The notes below the pieces were generated by a model. It did not search any database. It saw only the letters and a list, made by a program, of their open reading frames with translations, and was not told the origin of the DNA. DNA of 64,000 nucleotides from Cheilinus undulatus (taxonomy: Eukaryota; Chordata; Actinopteri; Labriformes; Labridae). The stretch is taken from NCBI RefSeq assembly GCF_018320785.1, contig NC_054875.1:29579157-29643156 (forward strand), read 5' to 3'. Both the position numbers and the translations under genes were made by a program. Positions 11,589-26,500 of this stretch are shown here, one piece after another; within the stretch, counting starts at the first letter, position 1; the number at the start of each line of letters is the position of its first letter.

Positions 11589-14500
11589 GTGAGTAACATC
11601 TTGTTTTTTTACACTATTTGTTTAAGAGGTAATCCAACAAGGACATTGGTTCACAGGTTGTTTTTCAAATCGGAAGAGTGATGATGTGGCATTTTTATTT
11701 TCTCTGAATGTATCCCCATTAAACTCAGCAACACTTTCATATGTTAGTGATATTCTTGTGTTTGACAGCTCTGAGTTTAATAGAATATGTAATTTAGCAC
11801 TTATCATGAAGCTGTAGATTCAGCACATTCCAGGAGGAGCTTCATTCATTCATGCACACTCTGCATTTCACAGCTATAATGCCATACATGTTTCCCTCAC
11901 AGAGACTTCTAATTTTAAGAGCTTAATTCCATAAGACCTCACAGTTAAGCACCTTTACACTCTGACAGTTCATGAGATGATTTAAAAGAAAAGCTTCAAT
12001 TAACCCGATAATACTTAAGTCAAAATCTGTCTCCAAAATGTAATTCTCACCGACTAACCATCCTTTCGCTTTTATCTTATAGTGTGGAAGGAGATGGAAG
12101 GCCCAACGACAGCGGCCCTTCCTTGGATGGTGGAGCCGGCTATGGCCAGGGTCCGGTGACTCACGGCTCGGCCATCAGCCCTGACAGATTTGACAGCCCA
12201 CTCTACAGCCACGGGGTCCAACCCGGGCCTCAGAGACCCCGTCGGCCAAAGCTCCAGCACTCGCAGTCCATCCTCCGGAAGCAGGCCGAAGAGGAGGCCA
12301 TCAAGCGGTCTCGCTCGCTCTCTGAGAGCTATGAACTCTCAGCAGACCTCCAGGACAAACAGGTACTCCACAGTGATTTGCATTTGATTTTGATTGGGCT
12401 TTCTGATATTCTTGTGTCACTTGAAGTGTTTCTTTAATATTTCTAAACTGTGTGTGTTTTACTTTGTGGAAACCTGGCGGTGAGAGACTATTCTTGATAT
12501 TAATAGAGCAGGGAACGCTATTATTGGACCCATCAACTGACAAAAGCAAATAAACATTGATATTCAGGAGGCTGATTTTATAAACCGCCTACAGCTGAGA
12601 AAACCATTAAATATTCAAAGGCTGGCAGCTTTAAAGTTGATTTACTGTCTTCTCTCTAGGTGGAGATGCTGGAGCGTAAATATGGTGGACGGTTCATAAC
12701 CCGGCATGCTGCTAGGACCATCCAGACGGCCTTCCGCCAGTATCAGATGAACAAGAATTTTGAACGCCTCAGGAGCTCTATGTCTGAGAACCGTATGTCT
12801 AGACGCATTGTTCTCTCCAACATGAGGATGCAGCTCTCATTTGAGGGCCCTGAAAAAGTGCATAGCTCTTACTTTGAAGGGAGGCAGGTTTCCATGACAG
12901 AGGATGGCACCCCGCTGTCCATGGTGCAGTCTGAATGTGGAGATATAGAGGTCCACCAACAAGCCAACATGGCGTCTCATCAAGCCCAACAGGGAGATCT
13001 GACAGATACCATCACGGAGCTGGAGGACGCCTTCTCCAGGCAGGTCAAATCTCTTGCCGAGTCGATAGATGATGCACTGAACTGTCGCAGCCTGCAGGGG
13101 GATGAGGGTCCTGACCCCGAGGCTATGAGTTGCTCTCAGGTGGAGAGGGAGGTGCCCTATCAGGTGAGGGCCCACCGCAGGGCAGCTGGGCGCATGCACG
13201 ATGAGACGATGGCATCCTACAGCGATGTTACTCTGTTCATTGATGAAGAGGACATGACCCCCGCAATGGCCCTGTCGAGATCAGGGGACCAGCCTTCCAG
13301 CACAGAATCGGACTTGAGATTGCGGTCAGTCAACTCCTCCCAGGAGTACTGGCCTATTGACCCCAAAGATGAGGGTCGTGATACAGACACAAGCTGCCGC
13401 AGCACTCCCTCTCTGGAGTGCCAAGAGCAGCGTCTCAGAATGGACCATCTTCCTTTGTTGACCATTGAGCCTCCCAGTGATAGCTCTGCAGAGCTTAGCG
13501 ACCGGTCCGAGCGCAACTCTGTCAAACGGCCACCTGTGTATGAACCGCACGGCCACATCGTAACATCATCCCAGGCGAGCCCTAAACACATATCTCACGG
13601 ACCCCCACCTCGAGCTCCCTCCCGTGACGATGATGCACCTCTGCGCCATCGTCACCGCCAGCTGGAGAGCCACTTAGCCATTAATGGCTCGGCCAACAGA
13701 CAGAGTAAGTCAGAGTCTGACTTCTCTGACGGGGACAATGACAGCATCAACAGCACATCCAACTCCAACGACACCATCAACTGTAGCTCAGAGTCGTCCT
13801 CCAGAGACAGCCTACGAGAGCAGACGCTCAGCAAGCAGACGTACCACAAAGAGACTCGCAACAGCTGGGACTCGCCCATCTTCAGCAACGATGTCATTCG
13901 CAAGAGGCACTACCGCATCGGCCTGAATCTCTTCAACAAGTAAGTACCCAGGGCCCCAATAGGCTAGTAGTTATGTCTGCGCACTCCATATGTAGGGACT
14001 GTTTTCTTGCCCAGTTTCAAGTCTGGCCTTGAATGTCATGCCCCTCTATTTCTCCCAAGTATCCAACTCTTTCCACTGTCCTGCTTTTTAATAAAAGCAT
14101 AAAAAGCCAAAAAAAAAAAAAACATCTTTAAAAACATGAAGGTACTGGGCTCTCTGGAGCAGTTGTTTGACTGGTGTTTGCAGTGATTTAGAGCCTAGTA
14201 AATGGAGGTGATAATAGACAAGCTACCGATTCATCTTTTGTTAAAGTTCCCATTAGAATAGTTTGTATTTTTTCTATTGTTGCACCATTTAAAAAAATTC
14301 TCATTCTGCTTTTTTAGAACGAGCAAACATAACACTTACTGAGCCATGGAAACTATAAAACAAAGCAGCATGTGGTTCATGACTTCTTCTTACACCTACC
14401 CCCTGGCGGCAGTTTCAGACATCAAAAATAACTTTATTTAGATAATTCATTTTTATGCTTATGGTTTCATTTGCTTCTCAAAGTCACTTAGAGGCATCAG

Positions 14501-17500
14501 TATGAATCCCATCTGTTCTACAAAATTCTCACCTGAGCTTTAATGTTTAATTTAAGCTGTTCCTAGTGTAATGTGTGTTAGCTTATATAGCTCAATTTAT
14601 GGCCTATTCATTCAACACTTATTAAAACCAATTCCTAAACAGCATGTTTTCTCTGTGAAATTGTAATACATGCAGAACAAACAAAACTAAAATACAAATA
14701 TTCAAAATATTGTATTAAATCATTTATCATTGGCTTCTTTGATGCAGTGTTTTTATGTCAATATCTTTTGTTTTTCCAGTGTGTCTACATGCTAATGCAT
14801 ATCTGCAACTTAATGTGAGAAAAGAAATCATAAGTAAGATGAACACACTAAAGAACTTGAAGAAGTAATCTTTTTACTTCTTGTGTTGCAAACTCATTCC
14901 AGTTCTTTAAACTGACATGAAATCAAATGTTGAATTTATTAGGAAGCCAGAAAAAGGCATCCAGTACCTGACTGAGAGAGGATTCATCCCTGACACACCG
15001 GTTGGTGTGGCACATTTCTTGCTGCAGAGGAAAGGGCTGAGCAGGCAGATGATTGGGGAATTTCTGGGAAATCGACAGAAGCAGTTCAACAGAGATGTCC
15101 TGGAGTAAGTTACATTTTCTCCCATAAAACTAAGAGTATTTTGATGAATGTGAGATAAGGAAAGAATGAAATGTGGGAAATGAAAATTGTGAAGGAGAGA
15201 AAAGCAGGCTGGTGTACCTCAGTGGGTAGAGCGGCCACCTTTATGTGGCGGTTATAGTCCTTATCACACCGGTCATGGAACCGATTCCTGGTCTATTCGC
15301 TGTTTGATGCAGTCTGTTGGTCCTGTAACACCTACAGACATAATAATTGCCCACAATCATAGTAAACCACAAACCTAAGATAAATTTGCAGCTTTTAATA
15401 TCATTATCCCATACATGCAATAACCTTTCTACAAACCTAACCATATGTCTACTGCAAACATAGTACTTATTACATTTGTAGGAATTTATTAGGTTTATGG
15501 GAAGGTAAAAATCACTGTCTCTCAAAATTGTATTAACTTCCCATAAATGTAATGTCAACATGAAAAATGAAAGTTGTGGTCAATTTTTTGTAGCCTTTTT
15601 ACAAACTGCCAGTGGGTTCAAGTCAGCTTAAGCTCAAGTCACGCTAGAAACATAGTTATGGCAATTTTTGTTCGCCATGAAACAGGGAGTTTTTTTCCAG
15701 AGTCTTCAAACATTCATAGAGCCATGAATCTCAGCCGAGTGGAAAAAACATTTCAGAACAGATTCTGAAAAAAATGACTTACTCTTTCATGGCAAATTAT
15801 AAAATCCCAAAGACTAAAAATTAACAGTTTTAACGTAAAAATCTTTTAAAAAAAATAAAAAATCTAATAGCAGTTGCCTACTGCAAATGTATTGTTGTTG
15901 TATGTTGTTTAAGTCAGCGTAAGTCAAGTCACAATGAAATGTTATTATGGCATTCTTTGTTCACCATGAAACAGGAAGTTTTTGAACATTCTTTGAGCCA
16001 TAAATCTTAGAAGAATGGATAAAAATGTGTCAAAACAGAGTCTGAAAAAGCTTCTTCCATTTCCATGGCGAACAAAAAATTGTCAAGACTAAGTTTTTCA
16101 TGTTACTTGAGCTTCAAGTGACTTGAACAACAAACAAGCAATGGCCACAAACAATTATTTTTCTTGTTAATATTACATTTGCGGAAAATAATGAACATTT
16201 TTAGGTGCAGGTGGCCTAGTGGTTTAGGGCGCGCCCCACGTATGCAGATGGCCCGGGTTCAAATCTGGCCTGGGGCCCTTTACCACATGTCTCTCCCCCG
16301 CTCTCATCCCTGTTTCGGACTCTATCCATTTTCCTTCATCTGTCAAATAAAAGCAAAAAAATGCCCAAAATAAATCTTAAAAAAAAACAAAAGAAAGAAA
16401 AAAAGTAATAAATCCATGCAAATGTAATAGTTAATACATTTTCAAGTAAATTGGTTATCATGTTTTTATGTTTGAGTTATTACATTAAAACGGCTGATTT
16501 GTATTGTGTTCTTGGTTTACCACGCTTGTGGGCAATTATTACATTTGCAGATGTAACACCCCCCACTCTTTGTTCCCATATTTTCTGTCTCTCTTCAGCA
16601 ATTCTATCTATTTAACTTCAGCTAAAGAAAAAAAAGGCAAATATGGAACAAGTTTGAACAAAAATCACTTCAAAGATTCTCTTTAATGAACCCTGAGATG
16701 TCTGAGGCCCTGAAGCACGTAAGACATGCCATGTCTGTGTTTAATTTTTCCGTCTCCATCTGTCCCTTCATTCACCAGCTGTGTGGTTGATGAAATGGAC
16801 TTCCAGGGCATGGAGCTGGACGAGGCGCTCAGGAAATTTCAGAACCACATCCGTGTTCAAGGCGAGGCCCAGAAAGTTGAGCGTCTCATTGAAGCCTTCA
16901 GGTTAGATCCCACACTGAGCATAAACACATCCAAGACTCATATTTAAACATAGAAAAAAAAGACAAAAGCCATCCTTAGTTACAGATTATGGAGGCATTT
17001 GCTTTAGGACTGAAATGACAGAAAACAAAGCCTTCATTTTTGTCCATATTACACAATGTCTTTCACATTTTGATTTTAAAAAGATTCAGACTGGGTACCT
17101 GTGAGGAAAATGTGTAAGAATTATTGCCCAAGGGTTTCCTCACAGCTGTGTTGTCTAGATAAATATTAACACACAAAGAGAACAAGTTCCTGCGTTAGTT
17201 CTGTTTTCTGCTGAAAATGCTGTACATGTTTCCTCACCATGAACACCTTTCTATTGTGTGATTTGTAATCAGAACTTTGTTCATATTGTTCTCCTGTGTC
17301 ACGTCTGCAGCCAGCGCTACTGCATTTGCAACCCCACAGTTGTGCGACAGTTCAGGAACCCTGACACTATTTTCATCCTGGCATTTGCCATCATCCTCCT
17401 CAACACTGACATGTACAGCCCCAACGTCAAGCCAGAGAGGAAGATGAAGCTGGAAGATTTCATCAAGAATTTAAGAGGTAGTTGATTTAATTATGTATTA

Positions 17501-20500
17501 AACACAAAGTGTGAACAAAATATTCTCAGATATGTTTTATAGATGCATGACAGTCTGAAATAGACTGAACATGACAGGTGATTGCTGACAAACATACATT
17601 TCTCCCTTCTTCTCTTCTGTGTTCACCAGGTGTGGATGATGGGGAGGATATCCCCAGGGAGACTTTGGTGGGCATTTATGAAAGGATCCGTAAGCGAGAG
17701 CTCAAAACCAATGAAGACCACGTCTCACAGGTGCAGAAGGTCGAGAAGCTCATAGTGGGGAAGAAACCAGTAAGTATTTATTTATTTATTTATTTGAATG
17801 CAAAGTTGAGACATAACTTAGGTTGGGTTGATTTCTCCACCTTGCAAAGCTGCTAAACAGGAGACAGTGAGAGTACTTCTTGTGAGAGAACCGCAGGCTG
17901 CTGTTACAGGGTTACATAGTGCTGAAAAGAGGTGACTGGGACACCCTGTAGGAATGGAATTAGCACAGTTCTGCAGTTGTTCAGAAATGTTTTCAGCTGT
18001 GGAAAAAAGCCAACTCCTTTAATAAAAAAACAACTTAGTTATTGTCTTTTGGAAAAAGTGTCATTAGGTTTTAGTCAGATTTTTGTCATTTTTAACCTTC
18101 ATAGTTTAAGTCAAGTTTTATTTGACAAAAACGTGGAAAGCATCATGCAGGAAAAGTGAATGTTTCTGCCTTTCCTGTGCCAACCAGGAAAGTCTGAGGC
18201 TGGGAGAAAATCAGCAAAAACCCATAGCAAAGCAGGCATCAGTGACAACAAAATTGCATAAATTGCATAGAATCAAAATAAAGGAGGAGCTGGGGTGGAG
18301 GAAGTATGCAAAAGGTGGCTTGCAGAGGGAGCAGCAAAGCATCTAGAGCAGCTTAAATATGGCAGGCAGCATGAGTGCAAATAGCCAATAGCATGCTTAG
18401 TGCAAATCAGCTGCCTTTTTCTTTTAATGTCTTATTAATGAAAAAAGAAAAGACCAATAAAGAGTGATGTATGTGTAAAGAGTTAATATCAGTCTAATCA
18501 AGTTAACCAATGTATCAGTCAGTCTCTAATAACATTCTAGAATTGCTTTCTATTAATACTGAACTTTTTGTGATGGATAAACATGAAAAACATAGAGCGG
18601 GAACAATGTAACCTAATTAATGGTATGTCTTTTGCGCCTTTGGGTATTGTTGTGTGAAAGGGGACTCATTCCTGGGCTTAGACCTTCTTGTGATCTTAAC
18701 ACACTCAAAGCCCTTTAGAGATGTCATCCAGTGAAAAATAGATCCCTTGTGCCCCGTTTGGTTCTCTTTCAGTTTTAAAGGTGGAAGTCTGACACCAGCG
18801 CATAACTTAAAGGAATAAGTTGCATTTGAACCGTCAGCGGATGCATAATCATTGAGCAATGCTTTTCTTTGTATGATTAGCAATCAAGAGCTGTGAAATT
18901 GTGATTAGACTGTGCTCCCAGGCCCTCAAGATCAGCATTATTCTGCAGGCAGTGATGTCCCTCATGCGTGAAGGTTAAGAGAGTGATTAACCTATGCAGC
19001 TGCAGGGAGAGGCTTGATTCACATGGAGGGCTTTGTTTCATGTTGGTTTCCAGAGGGATGGATGGTTTTCTTTTCTGGTTATCATTTAATGTATTGAAAA
19101 AAGATCCCTGATCACCATTAGCTGCAGAATTAAAAGCCCAGTCAGACACGCGGTGAAACACTTTAGCATAAAAACCACATTGAAATTACTTTTCATAATA
19201 GGCAGGTCCACTAGTGCTCCTTGCAGTGAGTTTCAAGGGGAGGATCTGTTTTCATTCCGACTTCATTACAGACTCCCTCGAGTCCAGCAACAGAGAGCAA
19301 CCACCATCCCTTACTCAGAGGTTCATACATCTTCATATAGGCTAAAGGTGCACCGTCTGCAAGGACAAATCCTTATACGGGCTCATTAATAAGCAGGAGA
19401 CTTACAAATTTCACGATAACTGACCAAATCTGTACAAACCCCAACACGAGAGCTGCATTTAACTCCTTCATTTTCCTCTCTTTTAGATCGGATCTCTCCA
19501 TCACGGCCTGGGATGTGTAAGTATCCTAAACATTCCATAAATCCTACGATGTTGAATCATTTTTCATCCATTAACTCACTCTCTGTGCACAGTTTCCTGC
19601 CTCTTAGCCCGGCAGTAAAAGCACACAAGACAGATAGTTCAAGAGTCAGATTACTTAAAGAGGGGGAAACTTCAGACCCCTGAAGTATCACATCTGTTAC
19701 GAAGAGATGAGAGGTTTTAGCTCTTCCCAGGAAACAGAATCAGCAGACATAAATCCTGGGTTGGCATTGGGCTGCAGTGCTTACAGATTCTGCTCTCAGC
19801 AGGGTGTACATCATGCAGGTGGCTCCCAGTTACAGAATATATCACAGTTTTATAGATAATATTTGTTATCATAATCTTATGAGAGGAGCTGTGTGCTGAC
19901 TAAGCACTGGTGAATGTATTTATGTGATTTTATACATTTTTACAGCACCAATACCCTGCAAAAAATACTTATCTTCAACTTCTTGTCTTGATTTAAGATT
20001 TTGTCAAGATTCCAGTTCTGTAATGTGTTTAGAAATTGTGTGCAAAGTTTGTGCAGTAAAACACTCAATATGCAACTCTATAGCTGCTCTTTAATGTTGT
20101 ATTTGTGCAGTGTGTCCACCAAGGATTTCCTCTTGTATATTGTTTCTTTGCTGGTGGTTAAAACTTAAATGTTTTCCTGTTGAGGGATCCTTCAGAGGAC
20201 ATGCATCCATGCTCTGTTTTCCAAGATAAGTATTTCTTTTTAATTATATCAACTGGGGTGGCAGTGCCTCAGTCCGTAGAAATTGAGGTTGGGAACTGGA
20301 GCACCACTGGCTTGAATCCCCCTACTTCTCAGGCATCCCCTGTGTGTAGCCCCTCACTCAGACCTCTCTATTATTACATGTCCATAGGTCCTGTTTGTGC
20401 ATGCGTCTATTTCAGGCCTATGTGTGTGACTAACTTCTCTCTCAGTAACGAAGTGTAGACTTACATTTCCCCTCAGGGAGTATTAAAGTACATTAAAAAA

Positions 20501-23500
20501 TGTAAGTGATTTTTGGGATCAAATTGCTATTTTTTTTTTATATTCTAAAAAATTAATAAAACATTTACATATATGAAAAGAAACTAATTGAAAAATACAG
20601 ATCTATTACATAATATAGAAACAGAACCTCCCAGAAACACAAGTTTGAACAATAAGAGAGATATGAGCACCACCAGGATCTTGTTTAAGATGATACACTA
20701 AATGGACAAAAGTATTTGGCCATTTGGTTAATTATTGAATTCAGGGATTTCAATCAAACCCATTGCCACAGGTGTATAAAATCCAGCACCTAGACATGCA
20801 GTTTCCATTTGCAAACATTTATGATACAAAAAGCGTCATTCTGAAGAGTTCTTTGACTTCAAACAATGTGATGGATGCCACCCTTGCAATAAGACATTTT
20901 GTGAAATTTTTTCCCTGCTGGATATTCCACATTCAACTTTAAGTGGTATGATTAGAAAGTGGAGGCATTTAGGAACAACAGCAACTCAGCCATGAAGCAG
21001 AGCACCATGCAAAATCACAGTGTGGGGTCTACAACTGGTAAGGTAAATGGTGCTTTAAAGTTGTTTAAAACATTTTGCTGATTCCATAGCTGAAGAGTTA
21101 TGAACTTCCTCCGGCATTAATGTTAGCACAAAAATTGTGTGGTGGAAGCTTAATGGAATGGGTTTCCATGTTCAAGCAACTGCATGCAAACGCAGAATCA
21201 CCAAGTCCAATGCCAAGTGTCGAATATAGTGGTGTAAGGCATGACACTGGACTGTGAAGCGGTGGAAACATGTTCTGTGTAGTGACAAATCACGCTTCTC
21301 TGTTAGATGGGGGACTCTGGATTTGGTGGATGCTGGGAGAACATCACCTGCTTGACTGCATTGTGCTAACTTTGAAGTCTGGTGGAGGGATAGTGGTGTG
21401 GAGCTGTTCTTTAGGGTTTGGTCTGGGCCCTTATCTCCAGTGGAGGACAGTCTTAATGCTGCGAGACATTTTGGACAATGCTTTTATAACCTTGCAAAGC
21501 CAAAGAAAGGATCTTCATCTCTGTCATCATAGATATCCATGCAGTCAAGCACCTTTGAGGTGAACTGGAACAGAGATTGAGAGCCAGATCTTCTCATCCA
21601 ACATCAGTGCTTGGCCTCATAAATGCTATACAAAATGAATGGGTACAAATTCCCACAGAAGAACTCCAAAATCTTTTGGAAAGCTTTCCAAGAATAGTGG
21701 AGGCACTAACTCCATATTAAAGTACATGTATTTGAATACAGTGTCATTACTGTCCTTGCTGGTGTAATGGTTTAGGTGGTCAAATGCTTGTATCCATACA
21801 TAGTATGTCCTAATACAGTGTTAATGTGGTTGGCTAAAATTATGACCAAAAATGTTAGTTGGCCTTTTTTCCATGAGAAAGACTAGACTAAAACTAGCTT
21901 AATATAGAGTTAATTCACTGGTTTACAAAAGGAATTGTTGAAGTAATTTTCTAATCAAAAGGACATCCAATCTCTAAAGAAGGTTTTGGATTCTTGGAGT
22001 TTGCAGCTTTTCTTTTTTTAGTCTGATATTTTTTTCCTTTTTGCCTCTATATAAAACAATCTAAAACATTAACTTGATCTACAGAAAAAAAAACTTAACC
22101 AGCATGTTTTAATATATCTAAAAAGGGAAAATCAAATAAAGTAAGCATCAGAGATGGATGTTTTTTTTGGTTGAGTAGTCTTAGGAATCTCCTCATACAT
22201 GATTACAAAGACATAACGCTGCTAAGAATGCAGAAAAAGTTGGAGCTCTAAACAGTCATCCTTCTTTTTCCCCTCCTTTACATTCTGATCAGAAGAATTT
22301 ACGACTTCTGTTCCTCGTTACCTTGAAGACTCAGGCTGTAATGACCTCTGAAGCATTTGTATCTGCGCTCTTTCTCCATTCCTTGCAGGTTCTGTCGCTG
22401 CCTCATCGCCGGCTGGTGTGTTACTGCCGTCTGTTTGAAGTGCCAGATCCCAACAAGCTGCAAAAGCTGGGTCTGCATCAGCGGGAGATCTTCCTGTTCA
22501 ACGACCTCCTAGTGGTAAAAAGCCTCTCCTATTGCCCTTCTCTTCTCCTCTTTTTTTTCTGAAGTGCATCTGTTAAAATATCCACTTTGTATGATTTTAG
22601 GTTACCAAGATCTTCCAGAAGAAGAAGAACTCTGTGACGTACAGCTTCAGACAGTCGTTTTCTCTTTATGGGATGCAAGTCATGCTGTTTGAAAACCAGT
22701 GTGAGTGGCACTTCCTTTAGTTCCTCATCCGTGGTGGTGTGGTTACTGACACTATTTACATCACACAGTTTGATTTAGCACAGCAAAAATGAAAGGTCCC
22801 ACTACAGGCTGTGACATTGTTTATAGTCCAAACTTCAGACAGATTTGACCAATGTGTTTCGACTTGGTTTGATCAATGGCCCTTGTGTAAATGTCTCTCC
22901 CTCTGTTTGCCATTTCCCCAGATTATCCAAATGGAATCCGACTAACATCAGCCATACCAGGTGCCGACATCAAAGTCCTCATCAACTTTAACGCGCCCAA
23001 CCCCCAGGACCGCAAGAAGTTCACAGATGACCTGCGAGAGTCCATTGCTGAGGTCCAAGAAATGGAGAAATACAGAATAGAGTGTGAGCTGCCTTTTCCC
23101 CTTCCCCCTCTCACCATGTCTACCTCAGGCTTTGTAAAATGGAAACAGGGCATGGTCCCTATTACTCAACTGTGGCAGTTTACAAGGGAGAATTTTTACA
23201 GAGTTCACAGCACGGCTAACCGGGAGAAAATTGTCTTTTTTCTGGACATTCAAAAGGCCGTTTTTGTTATGAACAGGAAGTTGGAAATGATGTAGATCAA
23301 TAGCAGACGTTCATGAGTTTCAGACTAAACTAAAAGTCAAAAGCAAGTCTTAAAAGTCCCACCCTGGCCATAGTGAGATGTAAAACCACTGCCACTTACC
23401 TCAGTCTTTCCTTGGCTCCTCTCCACAGCTGAACTGGAAAAGCAGAAGGGCGTGGTGAGGCCCAGCATGTCACAGAGCTCCGGTCTGAAGAAGGAGGCTG

Positions 23501-26500
23501 GCAACGGAAGCATGAACCGCGCAAGCCTAGATGACACCTACGCCATGGGAGAGGGCCTGAAGAGGAGCGCGCTCAGTAGCTCACTGAGGGACCTCTCGGA
23601 AGCAGGTACACCCTAAAAATCTTGTTTCTTACCATCCAGGTCTTCAAGGGAGGATTAAACTCCCGCTGTCATCTCTGTGATGATATCAAAGGGATAAAAA
23701 TAGCAAAATGTTGTTTCACGGCACCATACTTTGATTTTTTTGTTTGTTTTTTTTTAGCCCTCCTCTTTAAAGCAACATTATGTAAGAATTTAGTTTCATG
23801 TGCTTTGGCATCTAGTGAGAGTCTCTGAGTGCAACTGAACCATTGTAAAACATAGGTACAGTGCCTACAAGAAGTATTCACCCTCTTGGATGTATATTGA
23901 TTTTATAAATCAGCTATGGTCAATATACTTTGGCTTTTTTGACATTTTTTTTTTACTTAAACCCTCTTTAATGTCCAAGTGAAAACGGATTTCTACAGAG
24001 TAATGCCAATTAAATAAAAATATGTAATGTAAAATAAGTGATTGAATAAATATTCACCCCCTTTAAAGTGACTGGCCTTATTCAACCGAGGTCCAGCTGA
24101 TTGGTGTTAGTAGTCTCAAAATGAGTGAAATGAGGATCACCTGAGTGCAGTGAATATGTCTGAAATAATTTTAGTATAAAGCTAAGGTCTAGTCACTGGT
24201 AAATCTGTATTTCTGGCCATTACACCATGAAAACAAAAGAACACTCCAAGCAATTCAGAGAAAAGGTTATTGAAAAGTATAAATCAGGGATGGATACAAA
24301 AAAATCCAAGGAACTGAACATTCCCCAGAGTTCAGTCAAACCCATCATGAAAAAACGGAAGGAATATGTAGCATGTGTAAATCTGCCAAGATCAGGCTGG
24401 TCTCACAAACTGAGTGACCGTGCAAGAAGAAGACTAGTGAGGGAGGCCACCAAGGCGCCTAAAGTATGACTACTCTGAGGGTGTTACAAGCTTCAGCTGC
24501 TGAGATGGGAGAATCAAAGTTTTATGGGAGATTGGCAAAGAGAAAGCCACTGTGGAAGAAAACTTATCAAATCTAGACTAGAATCCACCAAAAGACAAGT
24601 GGAAGAAAGTTCTGTGGTCTGGTGGGACCACAATGGTGCTTTTTGGACATCAGAAAGATGCCATGTTTGGCATATTAAGCATGGTGGTGGCAGCATCATA
24701 CAATGGGGATGCTTCACGGCAGCCAGTCCTGAAAGGCTTGTAAAGATAGAGGGTAAAATGAATGCAGCATATAGGAAAATCTTGGTAGACAGTTGTATTC
24801 AGTCTGTAAGAGAACAGCTTGGGAGAAGATTTATTTTCCAGCAAGACAATGACCCAAAGCATACAGCAAAAGCTACACAGAAATGGTTTCAAGACAACAA
24901 GGTGAATGTTCTGTAGTGGCAGAGTCAAAGCCCAGACCTCAATCCAATAAAGAATTTGAGGCTGGACTTGAAATGGTCTGTTCATGCCTGATCCCTGTGC
25001 AACCTGACTGAGATTGAGCAGTTTTGCAACGAACAATAGATTAAAATTTCAGCCAAAAAAGCCAAATTATTTTCACTATGACTGATTTATAAAATCAATT
25101 AAAGGGTAACACATCCAAGAGGGTGATTACTTTTTATAGGTACTGTATCTGCGGAGCTGTACACTGCTGTCAGATCCTTGCATCCCTATTAGTCTACTTG
25201 CTGGCCAGTAAAGTAACCAGTTTACAGCAATCCAGGAGAAACACAGCCAGCTTGGCATCAGACTTGCAGCCTACTGTTTTTATGAAGTTCTTGCCAGAGT
25301 ATAAAAGCCTGTCCAATATTACTCCAGTTTGGCTTTTAGCACTCTTTTTCCTCATCTTAGCTCTAACCGTCCCCGTCCTCTTCCGTCTTTTAGTATCAAT
25401 TATTTTATCAAATAGGACCAAGATGCACTAACTAGCTTTTTTTGTTGAAAGCTGGTTTGTGAACCAGTGTCATTGAATCTGTATGGACTTCTTGCTATAG
25501 AACCCACTGCCAAAGCTACATAGCGCTGAAAGCAAGTGACCAGGGCCCTCTGCAGAATTAGGATGGATGCTATTGTGTACTGTCAGGCTGACTCTGACGA
25601 ATACTTTTTCAAGGTGGAAAAGTTACATATTGTTGCTTTAAATCTACCAATTCAATAGTTTGGTCCAGACAGTGTCCTTCACTTTTAATGCTTGACTTAT
25701 TTTTGTTTTAAAAGGATTTTTCACAGCACGAAGACTGAATATAAACCCCTTTCTAGAGGAAGATTAATTGTTTAGAGAAGACGTTTTCTCAGTGATGAAT
25801 GAAATTGACGGGCAGTTCTCACCCCTGACCATTTAAATGACTTTATTTCTCAGCGTTTTCATTCATGGTTTTATCGTCACTTCTTTTTTTCACACTTCTG
25901 CACTTCTTCAGTTGGTTTTATCCAAAGACATTTCATTACAAACTTCTGTTATTTTTTAATTCAAACATCATGTACCATTTCCTCTCATGTATATTTGTGA
26001 AACAAACAAATCAGTGCTGGTTTGTAAGCAGCAACAGGACCAATATTGGTGTTAAAAGTCATCTCACAACCATGAATATCAGTGTTTAACTGAGCCGCGG
26101 CGTCTCTGAAGCAAGAATGCATTTCATTCATTACAGATAACAGCTATGTGAAGTTACTGGGTGATTAACTTGAAAACATAATGATATCCAGTCAGGGGTC
26201 TGCCTCAGTGTTGGTAACAGGCTCTGATAGGTCAGCCAGGGAAGAAATCCCTCCTCTTGTGTGTGTTTTTCGATGCAGGATGCGGCATGTTAGCGGGGCC
26301 ATTTTCTTTGAGTGTTTTTATTTTTCTTTCTTTCTCCTGCCATACTCCATTTTCATGTGTATTTACTGTGTTATTTCCATACACATCAGGTTTTCTCCTG
26401 TATATGTGTGATTACTGGTCATGTATCATTGGCTGAGTGTGAGCCTAACAACGGCAACGAGTGCTCTGTTCGCCCTCAATCCTGTATATGCCTGTACATC

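Noticed and set aside
15206-16400. Functional tRNA genes
   Set aside because: Box A/B-like sequences are present, but the full cloverleaf does not form by eye and 3' SINE bodies follow.
22891-23295. iqsec1 exon extended into the intron (134-codon frame)
   Set aside because: The family sequence stops at the gtgagc donor at 23084 and resumes at 23429; the extra codons have no counterpart. Kept only as a possible intron-retention form.
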